Below are positions 60,030-64,000 of a stretch of 64,000 bases of DNA, in pieces. The number at the start of each line of letters is the position of its first letter. The first letter of the stretch is position 1. The position numbers and the translations under genes were made by a program. Source of the stretch: Rhizophagus irregularis (lineage: Eukaryota; Glomeromycota; Glomeromycetes; Glomerales; Glomeraceae); NCBI RefSeq assembly GCF_026210795.1, contig NC_089444.1, forward strand, positions 2,222,501 to 2,286,500, written 5' to 3'. The notes beneath the pieces were generated by a model, which did no database searches, was not told where the DNA came from, and worked only from the letters and a program-made list of their open reading frames with translations.

Positions 60030-61219
60030 ATAGTTGAAAATTTGTGAGGAAAGATACGATGTATATATGGTACGAACTACGTTAAAATTATCTATTGCCT
60101 CGTGGGTTGCAGTAGCTGGAATGGCACATACTGAAACACGAGAACATCCTGATAGTCATTGCTGTCTTGCATCTGTTAAATGTGCAAGACAATTTGCTTC
60201 ATTATTTGCTGATATGAGTGTTATTATTTCTCAATATGACAAATTGAATATTTCCATTTATTTTAACACATCATTGTATTTGAAATCCATGTAAGACTAT
60301 TAAGGTCTTGCATATGAGTAACTGAAGATGTACCAAAAGACCACTGAGGACGTACAAATTGTCCTGTTCGAAGTTCATCATTTGAATCACTTGGGAATAT
60401 ACCGATGAAATTAACTTTTACCCATGTCCAGTAAGAAAATCATGATCTGCTACTCATATGGGTTCATAAGCTGATTGTAGTGTATGAAAAGTCTGGATAT
60501 GAAATCTTAGATTTTTTAAAAATATAAAGCATAGTATCATCTCTTCAAGAAATTTGATTTAGATTATTGATACATGCCACAAGATAATCAATGTAGAAAG
60601 AGGTATGGCACATTTGAATACACAAGGAAGGGTAATAAATCCGGAATTGGCTACTCAAAATTTTTGATATGTAGGAGAAGCCTTGTGTGATATTTGGAGA
60701 TTTTTGGAAAGAAAGTTTGATGCTCATTATGTAGATACACTCACTAATCCATTTGAAAATGTAAAGATTAAAGGTACAGATAAAGAAAGGGCAGAAGAAT
60801 TAATAAGACGGGACAAAATTCAAAAAGACGCAAATACCTTCTCATAATGTTTTGTACCATGGTTTTGGATTGAAAATCATTGTAATTTATGCGCCTATTC
60901 AGTTGATTTCATTCATTTCAAACGCTGCAAAATACAATCTGCTGTGAAACCACAGGTCATAGACTTTCTACAAAACAATAATGGTTTCTTGCAACCTGCT
61001 ACCAAAGCTAGAGATGGATACTTTATGAATCCCATTCACATTCTTCAATATTCTGATCTTTTGAAAATACCACGCTATGATGTTGATTGTCCATCTATTG
61101 CTAAAAATATGTACTCCCACCTTTGTTGTTCCATCAATAAAAAATATCTTCCTTCTAACAAAACAGCACATTCTACTACTCAAGGACGAAAAAGGACCAG
61201 ATTAAACAAAAATCTATGA
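60030..61219 (+). pseudogene. Broken member of a repeated transposon-like gene family with an inverted segment
   Basis: The plus strand encodes, in order, ERYDVYMVRTTLKLSIASWV and SHCCLASVKCARQFASLFAD (60034-60240). Later come LNTQGRVINPELATQNF (about 60610), FLERKFDAHYVDTLTNPFEN (about 60705), a Cys/His-rich block WFWIENHCNLCAYSVDFIHF (about 60865), and IHILQYSDLLKIPRYDVDCP (about 61035), ending at 61219. The part that should lie between these blocks is present at about 60250-60495 on the minus strand (TFHTLQSAYEP, then VADHDFLTGHG). Stops and frameshifts show decay. I recall this protein pattern as a large uncharacterised repeated family in Rhizophagus-type genomes; I cannot name it or confirm its transposase chemistry. 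Confidence 0.65.
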
Positions 61220-62131
61220 TTCTTGATGATTTTTCTCTCCGTCTAATGAATTTCAAAGTTTAAGAGAATGTATGTGAATATTTATTTGAATGAATAAATT
61301 GAAAATTTTGCCTCACTTGAAAACATAAAAGTAAAAGTATGTAAAATGCAAAGTATATTTCAGTTTTATTTCAATAGCAGTACATCAAAAAAAAAGAATA
61401 TGCTGCGAGAATGTCTTTAACGTAGATTATCTATAAAACTATCACTTATTTAACTAAAGAATATCAAAATTTTGTGCATTATAAACTAAAAATACAAAAC
61501 ATAATTTAATTAAATTAAATATAAGAAAAAAAAATAATTTTTTTTTTCCAAAAATTTATCAGCTTGATCGGGGCGATTCTGATTGGCTGAAATTTAAATG
61601 ATTCATAATGGCGATCTTAGAAGTTTCACGAAAAATTCCAAGGAAAAGATCACGTGAAACCCGGAAACGTTTTATGAAAGTTTAAAGATTACAAACCAAT
61701 GTACTAACTTTGTGTACTAACATGTAGATATAGTTCAAGTTCAGCCTAGTAAACTTCTTCAATAAAACAAATAGCTGTATTTACCTATAGTAAAAATCAG
61801 ATGTGTAACATCTAGAACTTTCCTTATGCTAGATTAAAAAATTACTAATATATGAAGAGATAGTCTATCTTACAAATATATTTCTCTTGCCGTTTCCCTA
61901 GTAGAAAAATTTCCCACTTGCGTATCAATATTCTCCCTTATTTTGAACAATATCAGATATGGGGAAAGAGGTCCATATTCACGTTCTCAAAATGAATAAT
62001 TATTTTTTTTATTCACATCATGTAACGCGATATATTCGCAATTTTTTATGTATTAGTCGGCAACGATTTATTTTATTAAATAAAGCATTGTTAGGGCCGT
62101 TTCTCGGCCATTAAACGATTTTGAATATACT
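61220..62131. other. Spacer without supported gene
   Basis: A/T-rich at 61230-61550, then more balanced. No coding frame or repeat ends are recognisable. Confidence 0.55.
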
Positions 62132-63050
62132 GTTACGCGGGTATTTTTAACTTGAACCAAACTACGCTGGTGGATACGAAAGAGCTTATAGTTTTTTTGC
62201 GCAAGAAGGACTTGGAATTGTGGAGTTTCTTAGTTTTGGAATACTGGGGACTTCGCTAAGGAGTGCAAGGAGAAAAATTGAGGGCACTTTCGTCTTACCT
62301 TAGCTTGAATGAGGTGACGACAATAAGCTTTTCAAGCATTGCATGACAGAGATCTGCTTAGGTTGCGCTCCTATTGCTATTGCACATTACAACTAGGTAG
62401 CTTGGAAACCATTCGTAATGAGTATGCCGTGGTACTGCTATCCACATCGTCATGGACGAGACGATAGCATGAGCCCACAATATGGCATCGTTGGTGAAGG
62501 ACGGGTTCGATTATATAAGATTTTTATTTTACTCCGGACATTTTTTTTTTTATAATCCCACATTTACATTGCAATCCGTTCTTTCTAGGAATTAGAAAGC
62601 TGAGAACTTTATTTGCATCACAGAGAATAAACAGCATAAAGTTCCCGCTCAGCTTGAGAGCGCGTGTAAACGAAGCGAGAGGACTGGCAATGATTTGATT
62701 ATTATCACGACAAGGCGGAACTGGTACTTTCTTCTATATAGCCCAGGAAAATATCTAAGGCTAATGATACCGCTTACTCGATCGAATTTACCAAGGAGGC
62801 CTTGAAGGAGGAATCGGGGGAGTATCATGCATTGCATAAGTGCGAGAGTATATAATAGTGGGATTGTTGAAGGATAGGGTAGAGTGTTCGGATGAAGAGC
62901 CTGAAAGGAAGAGGGTTAGGATAGAGGGATGCCGAAAAAATAATCGTGTTTAGTAGTTCGTGCTTCGTCCTAATCTTGTAATTAATGTAATTAAATTTTT
63001 TTTTTCTCTATTAATAAAAATTTTTCTTGGCAAAAGTGATCCGCGGAACT
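62132..63050 (+). mobile_element. Candidate solo LTR
   Basis: The segment starts TGTTACGCGG and ends CCGCGGAACT. The ends are inverse at 8 of 10 positions, and the element begins with TG as LTRs do. It is richer in G and C than its flanks. It contains a TATA-like GTATATAATAGTGGG near 62846 and a downstream AATAAAAAT (about 63013), in the order expected for an LTR promoter and polyadenylation signal. I find no matching 5-base duplication at the ends and no gag or pol next to it, so this is a hypothesis. Confidence 0.4.
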
Positions 63051-63436
63051 GAAACGTGAATTTTTATCCATCCTCCATTTAAGTATGCACGATAAAGCTA
63101 TTAGATTATTTATTTTAGCAGTAATTTTGCGTTATATACAGTATGATATATCATAAAATGCAGTAAAACGTACTTATACAGAATTATAAAAGCAAATAAA
63201 GAAAAATGCGTAAAAACCGTGATTAGACTATAAAAAGGTGAAATGATATAAAAAATCAAAAAAAGTATGCTATTCTTCTTTTTGTTTTTTTTCTCGTTAA
63301 TTTTGCTTTTCTTATGGAATTTCTCGATTTTCTGGGGGGTTTTTATCTTCCTGATCTATCAACAGTACCGCGATCTGGAAGAGAGAAGAAAGTTATATAA
63401 ATGAATGGTAAAAACAATTAAGAATAGCATACATAC
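63051..63436. other. Spacer without supported gene
   Basis: A short A/T-rich stretch between the candidate LTR and the coding remnant. Nothing else is visible. Confidence 0.5.
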
Positions 63437-64000
63437 CTACTCTTCATCGACAACCCATAAAGTCCATGACCTCGTTCTTGCCTCTTCTAAAGTATCTCCG
63501 AGTGGCCAAAAAACGCCAGACATCATATCTGACATAAAACGCGACCATAGCAATCTAAAAAGATCATTCCGTGTTCACGCTCTCCAATAAGTATAATATG
63601 GTTAAAGTCAAATTCTTGAACCACATCGACATAAGTTTCCAAATCTGATCCAATTAAGATTTGTTACTTTGGAGTGTCACGCCTGTCACGGCCAACGTAG
63701 GATGCAAAATGATCACGTTCATATTCGTTTACGATCACTTCGATTACCATTGGTGAACAGTTGCGACTCCCCTAAGGGTTTGAGTCATAGGTCCTTGACT
63801 TCCATCATTTCTAACGTGAATGTAATGTGTGGGAATACAAATTTACATGATTGCCATTTAATAGAGCTTCCCACGGGAGATATTCGGAGCAATTGCCCAA
63901 GGGCAAGGGGTATTGCGTCGAGACCTGTTCTATTGCGACAGTATTCACTCCTTGGAATATCTTCATATTTTTCACCCTCGATTCCGCAACCTTCTCTTGC
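63437..64000 (-). pseudogene. Decayed coding remnant at window edge
   Basis: The minus strand carries protein-like pieces in different frames: EDIPRSEYCRNRTGLDAIPL near 63930, then IGSDLETYVDVVQEFDFNHI and GERE ... FLDCYGRV (about 63550-63655), then SGVFWPLGDTLEEARTRSWT ending VVDEE and a TAG at 63437-63439. Frame changes and stops lie between the first two pieces, and a shift follows the second. It could be a pseudogene or an unspliced gene whose start lies to the right. I do not recognise a known domain. Confidence 0.45.

Overview
The window looks like nuclear DNA of an AT-rich, transposon-laden early-diverging fungus. My best guess is an arbuscular mycorrhizal fungus close to Rhizophagus. 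This is an inference from composition (very AT-rich spacers with long A/T runs), many short GT-AG introns of about 60-100 bases, fungal-type genes (ATG13, PEX13, a 1-Cys peroxiredoxin, an alpha carbonic anhydrase, RGS proteins with membrane tails) and dense LINE, hAT and Mutator-like debris. It was not confirmed by a database search.

Positions 1-20000 are a transposon graveyard with no intact host gene. A frameshifted LINE on the minus strand fills 1-3900. AT-rich DNA with small terminal-inverted-repeat elements follows. A 5'-truncated LINE (8611-9313) keeps a 20-base target duplication. Next comes a three-level nest: a FLYWCH/MULE element (9379-16390, 9-base duplication) whose transposase is split in frame by a hAT element (10051-13279, 8-base duplication), which is itself interrupted by a 690-base inverted-repeat element (11040-11729). 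A TA-flanked MITE lies at 17097-17328.

Positions 19900-35150 are gene-dense: an RGS protein with three membrane segments (-), centractin ARP1 (-), PEX13 (+), mitochondrial ribosomal protein L1 (-), the TFIIH/CAK subunit MAT1/TFB3 (+), a CGI-58/ICT1-like alpha/beta hydrolase (-) and ATG13 (+). ARP1/PEX13 and MRPL1/TFB3 are divergent pairs with short shared promoters. Exon structures were built by hand from splice sites and reading phase; all give open, in-phase reading frames.

Positions 35150-58200 are gene-sparser: a secreted alpha carbonic anhydrase (+), an unrecognised 574-residue membrane protein (+), a 1-Cys peroxiredoxin (+), an intronless bZIP factor (-), an unrecognised 210-residue protein with N-terminal membrane segments and a 28-base microexon (+), a second RGS protein with three membrane segments (+) and an F-box/beta-propeller protein (-). 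The two RGS genes are paralogues and share an intron position.

Positions 58200-64000 return to repeats: a degenerate repeat-family coding region with an internal inverted segment (60030-61219), a candidate solo LTR (62132-63050) and a decayed coding remnant running off the right edge. The genes cover housekeeping (dynein motor complex, peroxisome import, mitochondrial translation, transcription/CDK activation, autophagy, redox, lipid metabolism) and form no operon or obvious pathway. I found no convincing new defence or metabolic system. The best-supported unusual structures are the nested transposons with legible insertion sites, the RGS/membrane paralogues and the inverted repeat-family fragment.
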